A stretch of 64,000 nucleotides of DNA from Burkholderia ambifaria AMMD (GTDB lineage Bacteria; Pseudomonadota; Gammaproteobacteria; Burkholderiales; Burkholderiaceae). Below, one piece after another: positions 28,165-35,671 of the stretch (position 1 is its first letter; each line of letters begins with the position of its first letter). Location of the stretch: contig NC_008390.1 in assembly GCF_000203915.1 (NCBI RefSeq), positions 2,418,001-2,482,000 of the forward strand, given 5' to 3'. The notes under the pieces are model-generated. The model saw nothing but the letters and a program-made list of their open reading frames with translations, searched no databases and was not told the origin of the DNA. The position numbers and the translations under genes are program-made.

Positions 28165-28845
28165 TCAGGGCATGAAATCGCCGCCGTTCGCATCCAGCGT
28201 CGCGCCGGTCACTGCGTTCGCATAATCCGACGCAAGGAACAGCGCCGCGCGCGCGCAGTCGTCGTCGGTCGGCAGCTTCGCGAGCGCGATGTTCGACGCG
28301 ATCGGCGCGATGATCTGCTCCTCCGTCATCCCGTACTCGGCTGCCGCCTGCCGGAAATACGTCTGCGTCGGCACGCTCCACATCCACCCCATGTGGATGC
28401 TGTTCGCGCAGATCCCGTGCACGCCGAGTTCGCGCGCCAGATATTTTGCCGCAACCGCGAGCGCGCCCTTCGATACAGCGTAGCCCGATTCCCCTGCAAA
28501 TGGCTTGCGCGTCGCCTGCGTGTTGATCATCACGATCGCGCCGCGCTTCTGCCGCTTCATGTGCGGCACGATTTCCTGCGTGAGCGTCATCGTGCCGAAC
28601 ACGTTGGTGTCGAACACCGCGCGCCAGCCGTCGAGATCGGCGTCCTCGACTGCCTCCGGAAACGTGCCGTGCACAAACGCGCTGTTCACGAGCGCGTCGA
28701 TCCGGCCGAAGCGCTCGATCGCCTGCGTCGCGAGCTGCCGGCATTGGCGCGCGCTCGGCGATGTCGGTGCGCAGCTTCAGCACGTCGCTTGCGACGCCGC
28801 CAGTGGTCAGCCGGCGCTCGCTCGCGATCCCACGTCATACGTCAT
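28165..28845 (-). pseudogene. Short-chain dehydrogenase/reductase gene, decayed at its 5' end
   Basis: The intact frame 28165-28689 encodes the C-terminal 174 residues of an SDR, with FDTNVFGTMTLTQE, the YAVSK catalytic motif (SGYAVSKGAL) and VTGATLDANGGDFMP. Upstream the family sequence continues in another frame: LKLRTDIAERA joins QCRQLATQAIERFGRIDALV only if one C is removed near 28746. Further up, an ATG at 28845 starts MTYDV, but the Gly-rich TGxxxGIG nucleotide site is missing between it and the rest, suggesting a deletion of roughly 100 bases. A full SDR cannot be made. Sequencing error could explain the one-base shift but not the missing motif. Confidence 0.65.
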
Positions 28846-29030
28846 CGGATGTGGTCGAACGGCGCGCCACCCTCCTCATATTCCCCAATATTTGGGCATA
28901 TTCCGGGTAAACCCGCGACGCCACGCCTAAAGCTCAGGCGTACCATGTCATACGACGACATACTACTTAAATCACCATCCCGACGCCGACACGGGCCGCC
29001 GCCCGTTTCGCCGCCCGACCGGAGACACCC
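28846..29030 (+). promoter_or_regulatory. Control region of the MFS-lactonase operon
   Basis: This gap holds a GTCATACG octamer at 28947-28954, matching another at 28834-28841, and an imperfect inverted repeat CGCCT/AGGCG at 28924-28940. The stretch is more AT-rich than its neighbours. GGAGACACCC leads directly into the TTG start of the carrier. The regulator is not known. Confidence 0.3.
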
Positions 29031-30392
29031 TTGACCTCACCCGCCCTGCCCGGCCGCGACCCGCTCGCGTCCGCCGTTTCGAAAGTGAAGTGGCACGTGC
29101 TGCCGCTCGTGCTGATCATGTTCATCGCGAACTACATCGACCGCGTGAACGTCGGCTTCGTCGACCGCCACCTCGAAGCGTCGATCGGAATCGGCGCGGC
29201 CGCTTACGGGCTCGGCGCCGGCCTGTTCTTCGTCGGCTACGCGCTGTTCGAAGTGCCGTCGAACCTGCTGATGCAGCGCTACGGCGCACGCATCTGGCTT
29301 GCGCGGATCATGGCGACGTGGGGCGTCGTCGCGGCCGCGATGGCGTTCGTGTGGAACGACACGTCGTTCTATGCGCTGCGCTTCCTGCTCGGCGCGGCCG
29401 AGGCCGGCTTCTTCCCCGGCGTCGTGCTGTACCTGTCGCAATGGCTGCCGCCGCAGGAACGCGGCAAGGCGATGGCGATCTTCCTCGGCGGTTCCGCGTT
29501 CGCTTCGATCCTGTCCGGGCCCGTCACCGGCGCGCTGCTGTCGATCCACGGCTTCGGCCTGCAGGGCTGGCAGTGGATGTTCCTGATCGAAGGGATGTTC
29601 TCGGTCGCGCTGTGCGGCGCGAGCTGGCTGCTGCTGAAATCGCACATCCGCGACGCGACGTGGCTCACCGCCGACGAACGCGCGGCACTCCAGAACGCCC
29701 TCGATGAAGAGCGCGCGACCCGCGACGTGCGCTCGAAGGTGCACGTGTCGGCCACCACGCTGCTGCGCGACCCGCAGATCATGCTGTTCTGCTTCCTGTA
29801 TTTCGCGATCCAGCTGACGATCTACGCGGCCACCTTCTGGCTGCCGACGATCATCCGCAAGATGGGCGGCCTCACCGACTTCCAGGTCGGCCTCTACAAC
29901 ACGATTCCGTGGATGATCGCGATCGGCGCGATGTACGGCTTCGCGGTGCTCTCCGCGAAGTGGAAGCATCCGCAGCGCTGGCTGTCGTTCGCGCTGGTGC
30001 TGGCCGCGTGCGGGCTGTTCGCGTCGACGTCGCACGATCCCGTCTGGTCGTTCGCGTCGATCTGCTTCGCCGCGCTCGGCTTCAAGGCCGCGTCGTCGTT
30101 GTTCTGGCCGATCCCGCAGGGCTACCTCGACACGCGCGTGGCCGCGGCCGTGATCGCACTGATCAACTCGATCGGCAACCTTGGCGGCTTCGTCGCGCCG
30201 ACGGCATTCGGCTATCTGAAGCAACATACGGGTTCGATCACGGGCGGCCTGTATGCGCTCGCGATCGCGTCCCTCGTCGCGGCGGTCGCCGCGCTGTTCG
30301 CGCGCACGCACCGGCGCAGCGATCCGCCGCGCGGCCTGCCGGCCGACGAGTCCTTCACGAACACCGCGATGCTCCGCCATGCCGAACACTGA
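29031..30392 (+). CDS. MFS transporter, anion:cation symporter (ACS) family
   Basis: A 453-residue carrier with the ACS pattern: VKWHVLPLVLIMFIANYIDRVNVGF at the N terminus (read in two parts as VKWHVLPLVLIMF and NYIDRVNVGF), EVPSNLLMQRYGARIWLARI after helix 2, and GAAEAGFFPGVVLYLSQW in helix 4. The family imports organic anions such as tartrate, galactarate, phthalate and hexuronates. The start codon is TTG with GGAGA seven bases before it. The 3' end overlaps a lactonase gene by 14 bases, suggesting a shared sugar-acid or lactone pathway. Confidence 0.88.
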   Translation: MTSPALPGRDPLASAVSKVKWHVLPLVLIMFIANYIDRVNVGFVDRHLEASIGIGAAAYGLGAGLFFVGYALFEVPSNLLMQRYGARIWLARIMATWGVVAAAMAFVWNDTSFYALRFLLGAAEAGFFPGVVLYLSQWLPPQERGKAMAIFLGGSAFASILSGPVTGALLSIHGFGLQGWQWMFLIEGMFSVALCGASWLLLKSHIRDATWLTADERAALQNALDEERATRDVRSKVHVSATTLLRDPQIMLFCFLYFAIQLTIYAATFWLPTIIRKMGGLTDFQVGLYNTIPWMIAIGAMYGFAVLSAKWKHPQRWLSFALVLAACGLFASTSHDPVWSFASICFAALGFKAASSLFWPIPQGYLDTRVAAAVIALINSIGNLGGFVAPTAFGYLKQHTGSITGGLYALAIASLVAAVAALFARTHRRSDPPRGLPADESFTNTAMLRHAEH

Positions 30393-31428
30393 TCGCCTGA
30401 CCGTCGTCGTCTCGAATGCCGTCGACGGCGACCTCGCCACGTTCTCGCTCACGTCCGACGGCGCGCTCGCGCCGCTCGCCCGCTACCCGGCCGGCGACGC
30501 CGCGATGCCCGTCGCCGTGCAGCCCGATCGCGCGCGGCTGTACGTCGCGACGCGCGGCGAGCAGCCGACGATCGTCGCGTTCCGCGTCGCGACCGGCACC
30601 GGCGCGTTCGCCCGCATCGGCGCGACCGCGATCGACGCGAGCCTTGCGTACCTGTCGCTCGACCGCAGCGGCCGCTGGCTGCTCGGCGCGTCGTACGGCG
30701 GCAATTCGCTGAGCCTCTACGACGCCGCACACGTACGTGACGGCGACGGCGCGCCGCTGCAGGTCGTACACGGCATCGCGAACGCGCATGCCGTCGTCGT
30801 GTCGCCGGACAACCGCTTCGCGTATGTGAGTTCGCTCGGCTCGGACCGGATCTTCACGTTCGCGCTGGTCGAGGATGCCGGCGGCCTGCGTGCGCTCGAA
30901 CACGGCGAAACGCGCGTGCCGGGCGGCTTCGGGCCGCGTCACCTGCGCTTCGCGCGCGACGGCCGCGCGCTCGTCGCGGTCAGCGAATTCCAGGCCACGC
31001 TCGCGACCTTCGCACGCGACACCGACAGCGGCCGCCTCGGCGACGCGCAGGTCAGCGGGCGGCACGCGGCCGTCGCCGACCTCCCGCAAGGCCACGCGCG
31101 CCCGCCCGCGCCGACCGTGCCCGCCGTGTGGGCCGCCGATCTGCACCTCACGCCCGACGAGCGCTTCGCGTATGTCAGCGAACGCACGTCGAGCCAGTTG
31201 CTCTGCTATCGGCGCGCTGCGGACGGCAGCTTCGAACCGGTGCACGCGACGCTCACCGAAACGCAGCCACGCGGCTTCGCGATCGACCCGTCGGGACGCT
31301 GGCTCGTCGCGTGCGGCGAACAGTCGGAATACGCGTCGGTCTACGCGATCGCGCCGGACGACGGCACGCTGGCGTTGCATGCGCGCGTGCCGGGTGGGCG
31401 CGGCGCGAACTGGGTTGCGATCGTCTGA
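30379..31428 (+). CDS. Lactonase family protein, 6-phosphogluconolactonase (YbhE/Pgl)-like beta-propeller
   Basis: A 349-residue seven-bladed propeller lactonase. Blade repeats are visible as PDRARLYVATRGE, PDNRFAYVSSLGSD, GPRHLRFARDGRALV and TPDERFAYVSERTSSQL. The family hydrolyses sugar-acid lactones, including 6-phosphogluconolactone. Its ATG at 30379 lies inside the end of the MFS gene (14-base overlap), so the two are co-transcribed and probably act on the same imported compound. No signal peptide is seen, so it is cytoplasmic. Confidence 0.83.
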   Translation: MPNTDRLTVVVSNAVDGDLATFSLTSDGALAPLARYPAGDAAMPVAVQPDRARLYVATRGEQPTIVAFRVATGTGAFARIGATAIDASLAYLSLDRSGRWLLGASYGGNSLSLYDAAHVRDGDGAPLQVVHGIANAHAVVVSPDNRFAYVSSLGSDRIFTFALVEDAGGLRALEHGETRVPGGFGPRHLRFARDGRALVAVSEFQATLATFARDTDSGRLGDAQVSGRHAAVADLPQGHARPPAPTVPAVWAADLHLTPDERFAYVSERTSSQLLCYRRAADGSFEPVHATLTETQPRGFAIDPSGRWLVACGEQSEYASVYAIAPDDGTLALHARVPGGRGANWVAIV

Positions 31429-31502
31429 TTCTGATTGTCGAATGACCGATGGATCGACGCCGTGCGCATGGCCGGCATCGGCCGACAGCGGCCCGCGCGC
31501 CG

Positions 31503-32540
31503 TCAGCGCCGCTCGCTCGGCGCGACGCCGGTCCAGCGCTTGAACGCGCGCGTGAAATTCGCGCGGTCGGTATAGCCGACCCGCGCCGCGATCTCGTCGA
31601 CCGGCAGGCGCGTGCCCTCCAGCAACCGCAGCGCATCGCGCAGCCGGATCTCGTCGAGCAGCGCCGAATACGTCGCACCGAATTCCGCGAGCTTGCGTTT
31701 CAACGTCCGCGCCGATACGTGCAGTTCGCGCGCGACGTCGTCCACCGACGGATAGCCGGCGTCACCGCAGATCAGCAGGTTGCGCACGCGCTCGACGATG
31801 CTTTCCGCATAGCCGAGCCGCGCGAGCTCGGCCTCGCATTGCTGGACGATCATCTGCGCGGTCTGCGCGTTCGCGGTGCCGATCGGCTCGTCGAGCAGCG
31901 CGGCGTCGCAGCGGATGCGGTTCGCGCTCGCGTCGAAATGACAGCGCGGCAGCCGCGCGCGATAGCGCTCGAACCACGGCGGCTCCGGCCATTCGAAATG
32001 CAGCTCGGCACGCGACTGCAGCGTGCGCCCCGGCGCGGGATCGAGCAGCGAGTTGAACAGGATCGCCGTCTCGACCAGGAAGTTTTCAACCGCGAACTGA
32101 CGCAGCCGGCCGAGCGCAAACGCCTCGAGCACGTCGATGTCGACGATCCCGTCGAGCTGCGTGAGCCGCACCGAAAAGAACGGCACGCGTGTCGGCAGGT
32201 AGCGGATGCCGAGCGCGATCGCTTCGCCGAGCGTCGCGCAACTCATCAGCCCGAAGCCGATCAGCCCGGATTTCGTCAGGCTGCTGCGCAGGCCGATCTC
32301 GATCGCGATCGATGGGTCGTCCGTCGCGTCGAGCAGGTTGAACACGATCGCCGCCTGCTGCAGCGGCGTGATACGTGCGTCCGGCTGCGCGAGCCGGTCG
32401 CGCTCGACGCCCGAGCCGGCGAGAATGCGCTCGCCCTCGATGCCGCGCTCCTCGGCGAGCATCAGCATGAACAGCGCATACGCGGACGATACCGTCGCCT
32501 TGTTCAGCTGGCGCGCGGCATCCCGGGCGGACAGGGCCAT
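31503..32540 (-). CDS. AraC-family transcriptional regulator with arabinose-binding-like N domain
   Basis: A 345-residue regulator. Residues about 15-200 match the PF12625-type sensor domain seen in OruR/ArgR-like AraC proteins. The C terminus holds two helix-turn-helix units: YPSVDDVARELHVSARTLKR and VDEIAARVGYTDRANFTRAF. The start at 32540 has GGAG nine bases upstream; the frame reaching 32600 is less likely. It is divergent from a fatty-acid desaturase gene, and an 18-bp direct repeat lies between them. Regulation of the desaturase by a fatty-acid-like ligand is plausible but inferred. Confidence 0.88.
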   Translation of the reverse strand: MALSARDAARQLNKATVSSAYALFMLMLAEERGIEGERILAGSGVERDRLAQPDARITPLQQAAIVFNLLDATDDPSIAIEIGLRSSLTKSGLIGFGLMSCATLGEAIALGIRYLPTRVPFFSVRLTQLDGIVDIDVLEAFALGRLRQFAVENFLVETAILFNSLLDPAPGRTLQSRAELHFEWPEPPWFERYRARLPRCHFDASANRIRCDAALLDEPIGTANAQTAQMIVQQCEAELARLGYAESIVERVRNLLICGDAGYPSVDDVARELHVSARTLKRKLAEFGATYSALLDEIRLRDALRLLEGTRLPVDEIAARVGYTDRANFTRAFKRWTGVAPSERR

Positions 32541-32581
32541 GCGGCGGACTCCGGTGCGGTTTCGGCGGATTGTAGCGTCGC

Positions 32582-32671
32582 TGGCCCGCAATGACACCAC
32601 GGCGGCACTCTAGCCGCGCGGGGCCGCAGCGGTCGCCGTCGCGCCGGCGATCGTGGCCCGAAATGACACCA
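32582..32671. promoter_or_regulatory. Two 18-bp direct repeats, likely AraC-type operator pair
   Basis: TGGCCCGCAATGACACCA (32582-32599) and TGGCCCGAAATGACACCA (32654-32671) match at 17 of 18 bases and are exactly 72 bases apart. Both are followed by GGCAC eight or so bases later. They lie between the AraC-family gene and the desaturase gene. Confidence 0.6.
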
Positions 32672-32766
32672 TCATTGGCACCGGCGGCCCTCGTGTGCGC
32701 GACGCGGTGCGCCTATGCTTGTCACATCGGCATTGCGCCCCACTCTTTCCGCACGGATTCCGGTCG

Positions 32767-33879
32767 ATGAGCCAACCCGCACGAACCGCCTTTCGACACG
32801 ACGCCGACAAGGTCGCGTATGTCCGCCGCGAGGTGAACGCCGCGAGCGACGCGCTCCGCGCGCGCTTTCCGCTGCTGGACAACCAGAACCTCGTCGGCGC
32901 GACCGTGATGGCCGTGTCGGTCAGCGCGATGCTCGCGATCGCGTGGCTGTATGCGCACGGCGCAATCGCGTGGTACGTCGCGCTGCCGCTCGCCGCGTTC
33001 GTCACGTCGCTGATCCACGAACTCGAGCACGACCTGATCCACCTGATGTACTTCAAGAAGACGCCGTGGGCCTATCACCTGATGATGGCGCTCTGTTGGC
33101 TCACGCGGCCGGGCACGATCAACCCGTGGACGCGCCGGCGCATGCACCTGCATCACCACAAGGTATCGGGCGGCGAATCGGATCTCGAGGAATTCGGCAT
33201 CACCAACGGTGAACGCTGGGGCGTGAAGCGGCTGCTGATGATCGCGGACGGCATGCTCGCCGTCGTGTTGCGGCCGGATGCGATGCGCCGCAAGGTCAGG
33301 CAGTACGTCGCCGCGCAGTTGGCTCAGGATGCGTCCGAACGTATGCAATTGCGTGTCGAGCAGGTGTCGTCCTACATGCCGATCGGTCACGCGTACTACG
33401 CGCTGTGGCATGCGTTCATCGTCTATCACGTCGGGCTGTTCGCGCTGCGTGCGTTCGGCCATCCGATCACCGTGCCGGCCGCCGTCGAGCGGGTGATGCA
33501 CGTCGTCGATTTCCTTGCGGTCGTGTGGCTCGGGCCGAATTTCGTGCGCAGCTTCTGCATCAACTTCGTCAGCTCGAACATGCATTACTTCGGCGACATC
33601 GATTCGCGCAACGTGATCCAGCAGACTCAGGTGCTCAACCCGAGGTGGATGCTGCCGTTCCAGCTGTTCTGCTTCAACTTCGGCAGCACGCACGCGATCC
33701 ATCACTTCGTGGTGCGCGATCCGTTCTACATCAGGCAGTTGACCGCGCGCAGCGCGCATGCGGCGCTGCGTGAAGTCGGCGTGCGGTTCAACGATGTCGG
33801 CACGTTCAGGCGGGCGAATCGCTGGGGCGCGTATCGTCCAGATCGGGGGATGCGCAGCGTGCAGCGGGCCGACGCGTAA
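32767..33879 (+). CDS. Membrane fatty acid desaturase
   Basis: A 370-residue integral membrane di-iron desaturase. Histidine boxes are HELEHDLIH (His84, His88), HLHHH (127-131) and the late HAIHHF. Hydrophobic stretches lie near residues 44-80 and in the middle of the protein. The family introduces double bonds or hydroxyls into lipid chains. The ATG at 32767 follows a 226-base gap with the AraC gene; the frame open from 32653 overlaps the repeat region and is not used. The substrate is unknown. Confidence 0.85.
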   Translation: MSQPARTAFRHDADKVAYVRREVNAASDALRARFPLLDNQNLVGATVMAVSVSAMLAIAWLYAHGAIAWYVALPLAAFVTSLIHELEHDLIHLMYFKKTPWAYHLMMALCWLTRPGTINPWTRRRMHLHHHKVSGGESDLEEFGITNGERWGVKRLLMIADGMLAVVLRPDAMRRKVRQYVAAQLAQDASERMQLRVEQVSSYMPIGHAYYALWHAFIVYHVGLFALRAFGHPITVPAAVERVMHVVDFLAVVWLGPNFVRSFCINFVSSNMHYFGDIDSRNVIQQTQVLNPRWMLPFQLFCFNFGSTHAIHHFVVRDPFYIRQLTARSAHAALREVGVRFNDVGTFRRANRWGAYRPDRGMRSVQRADA

Positions 33880-33913
33880 CGGCGGCGCGCGGCGCGGCGC
33901 CCGCGTTAGTCCA

Positions 33914-34534
33914 TCAATCGCCGATCGGCGGCATCGGTCCGTGCCCGCGGATCCATGCCCAGTTCGCGAGTTCGGCCATTTCCTTGTCGCCGCGGCTGTC
34001 GCCGTAGGCGAACAGTTTCGCGGGCGTCCGATTTCCCCACCAGCCGCGCAACCGCACGACTTTCTGCGGGCCCCAGCAGTTCTCGCCGTTCAGCCGCCCG
34101 GTGAACCTGCCGCGCTCGAACGCGAGGTGCGTCGCGAGCACCGTGTCGATGCCCGCCGTCTTCGCCCACTTCTCCAGATACAGCGACGGCGACGCGCTGA
34201 CCAGCACGACTTCGTGCCCGCGCGCGCGATGCTCGCGCACCCGTTCCAGCATGTCCGGACGCACGAGGTTCGGCAGATAGCCGTCGACGAACCGGCGCGC
34301 GAGCGCATCGAGCGCGTCGTCGCCCATCGGGCCGAATGCAAACCACGCGAACTTCGCCTTCGCATCGCCGCGCGACAGCAGCCCGGCTTTCATCGCGGCG
34401 ATCCACGGCAGCGCGCGCAGCCCGGCCCACGCGAAGCGCGGCGTGCCGACCGCGTAGCGGACGAAATGGCGGAAGCTGTCGGTGGTCGTGATGGTGCCGT
34501 CGAAATCGAACGCGGCGACGATACGGTCAGTCAT
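33914..34534 (-). CDS. HAD-superfamily IB hydrolase (SerB-like phosphatase)
   Basis: A 206-residue HAD phosphatase. Motif I is FDFDGTITTTDS with two Asp; motif II is VLVSASPSLYLEKWAK; motif IV is YGDSRGDKEM. This arrangement and length match the HAD-IB PSPase-like group, which includes lysophosphatidate and phosphoserine phosphatases. The ATG at 34534 gives the family N terminus; an upstream extension of 21 residues is Pro/Ser-rich and lacks support. It ends just downstream of the desaturase gene on the opposite strand. Confidence 0.85.
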   Translation of the reverse strand: MTDRIVAAFDFDGTITTTDSFRHFVRYAVGTPRFAWAGLRALPWIAAMKAGLLSRGDAKAKFAWFAFGPMGDDALDALARRFVDGYLPNLVRPDMLERVREHRARGHEVVLVSASPSLYLEKWAKTAGIDTVLATHLAFERGRFTGRLNGENCWGPQKVVRLRGWWGNRTPAKLFAYGDSRGDKEMAELANWAWIRGHGPMPPIGD

Positions 34535-34729
34535 GGAGAGGTGGGGAAGCGATGAGATGCGGGGGAAGATAGCAGACTCGGGGGCGGGGGCGGTCATCCC
34601 CGGTCACGTCGAGCGCGTCGATGATCGCCGCGAGGTCGCATACTGCGGCACGGACGCGCCGGCCACGGAAACCGGATTTCCGGCAGCTTACAGCCGCTCG
34701 TCAAAGGGGGTGGCGGGAGGCCGCGGGAG

Positions 34730-34740
34730 TTTGCTATACT
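34730..34740 (+). promoter_or_regulatory. Extended -10 promoter of tRNA-Ser
   Basis: TTTGCTATACT contains TGN followed by TATACT (34735-34740), an extended -10 element, 11 bases before the tRNA. No clear -35 is present. Confidence 0.55.
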
Positions 34741-34751
34741 CTCGGTCTTCC

Positions 34752-34842
34752 GGAGAGATGGATGAGTGGTTTAAGTCGCACGCCTGGAAAGCGTGTATAG
34801 GTTAATCGCCTATCGGGGGTTCGAATCCCCCTCTCTCCGCCA
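34752..34842 (+). tRNA. tRNA-Ser (anticodon GGA)
   Basis: A 91-base tRNA with encoded CCA. Acceptor arms GGAGAGA (34752-34758) and TCTCTCC (34832-34838) pair fully. The anticodon stem CACGC/GCGTG holds loop CTGGAAA with anticodon GGA at 34786-34788, reading TCC and TCT. A long variable arm, as expected for serine tRNAs, precedes the T-arm GGGGGTTCGAATCCCCC. A type VI secretion island starts downstream. Confidence 0.96.
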
Positions 34843-34853
34843 GAATCAGTGCG

Positions 34854-34891
34854 AAAGCCCCGCAAGATCAAACGATTTGCGGGGCTTTTTT
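34854..34891 (+). terminator. Rho-independent terminator of tRNA-Ser
   Basis: A 12-bp perfect stem (34854-34865 with 34877-34888, core GCCCCGCAA/TTGCGGGGC) is followed by T6. Confidence 0.9.
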
Positions 34892-35671
34892 GCAACATGC
34901 GGCGTGACGTCAAATCGTGTCGGCGCCTCGCCGATGCTTTCGCGACCGCTATGGGAATGGTCCACTCGTCGCAAGGTGTCGGGTCCGCCCCGTCGTGCAT
35001 GCTTCGTGCTCGAAGGCGCCTAGAGTCGCCCACACTTGTACGTTTTAGTCCGACTGCCTTGTCTCGCCGGCCGACACATTCTCCATATCCGTGGCGTCGC
35101 TCTCCGAGACCCATCGCGTACCTTTCCGGCAATCGGACGCCAGGCCCCACCACTGCTGTCTCGATCGAAAGCAATTCGCGTATCAATTCGGCAGGTCCCG
35201 GAATTTGATCTCTCTCTAGCCTTCGTGGTGTGCGCACTTCATCGCCTCGGGACATCCATCCTCCGGCAACTCGTGGCGCCCTGATGAACATCAGGACGTG
35301 TCCTAGCCGAATCGCCAATACATGGCGCGCTCCCTGAAAAAACGATGATCCGGCTTTCCATATCCCAGTCATTTTCGAATTGAAACCAAACGCATTTCGA
35401 TAAGCAACGAAAAGTCACAAAAAGACGCTAGCGACAGCTTGGAGTAAACCTTCAAAGATCGTTACCGCAGAGTTATCGTACCGAACTGCCTTTGGTATGA
35501 TCTTTCGCGCAATCAATCCAGGCTCCCTTCTGGCGAATTGCGATGTTCAGTCGAAATATTATTGAAATATATTGTTATTTATTTGAAAGATTTAATTGCA
35601 ACGCGTACGCATTCCGGCATTTGGATGTCGAGCGATAGTCGGACGCGTTCTGCACGAAACGGGGTAATCGC
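34892..35671. other. Gene-free, increasingly AT-rich leader of the type VI island
   Basis: About 780 bases without a supported gene; short frames here show no recognisable motif. From about 35330 the sequence is clearly AT-rich compared with the core genome, especially 35540-35610. A possible sigma-70 promoter is TTATCG (35473-35478), 17 bases, TATGAT (35496-35501). Such leaders are often silenced by H-NS-type proteins. No direct repeat of the tRNA-Ser end was found. Confidence 0.45.

Noticed and set aside
34734..35372. Minus-strand frame of 212 residues ending over tRNA-Ser, with a GERGIRTPDRRL sequence
   Set aside because: This is the familiar false protein produced by reading a serine tRNA backwards; the frame covers the tRNA and its terminator and has no SD or family.
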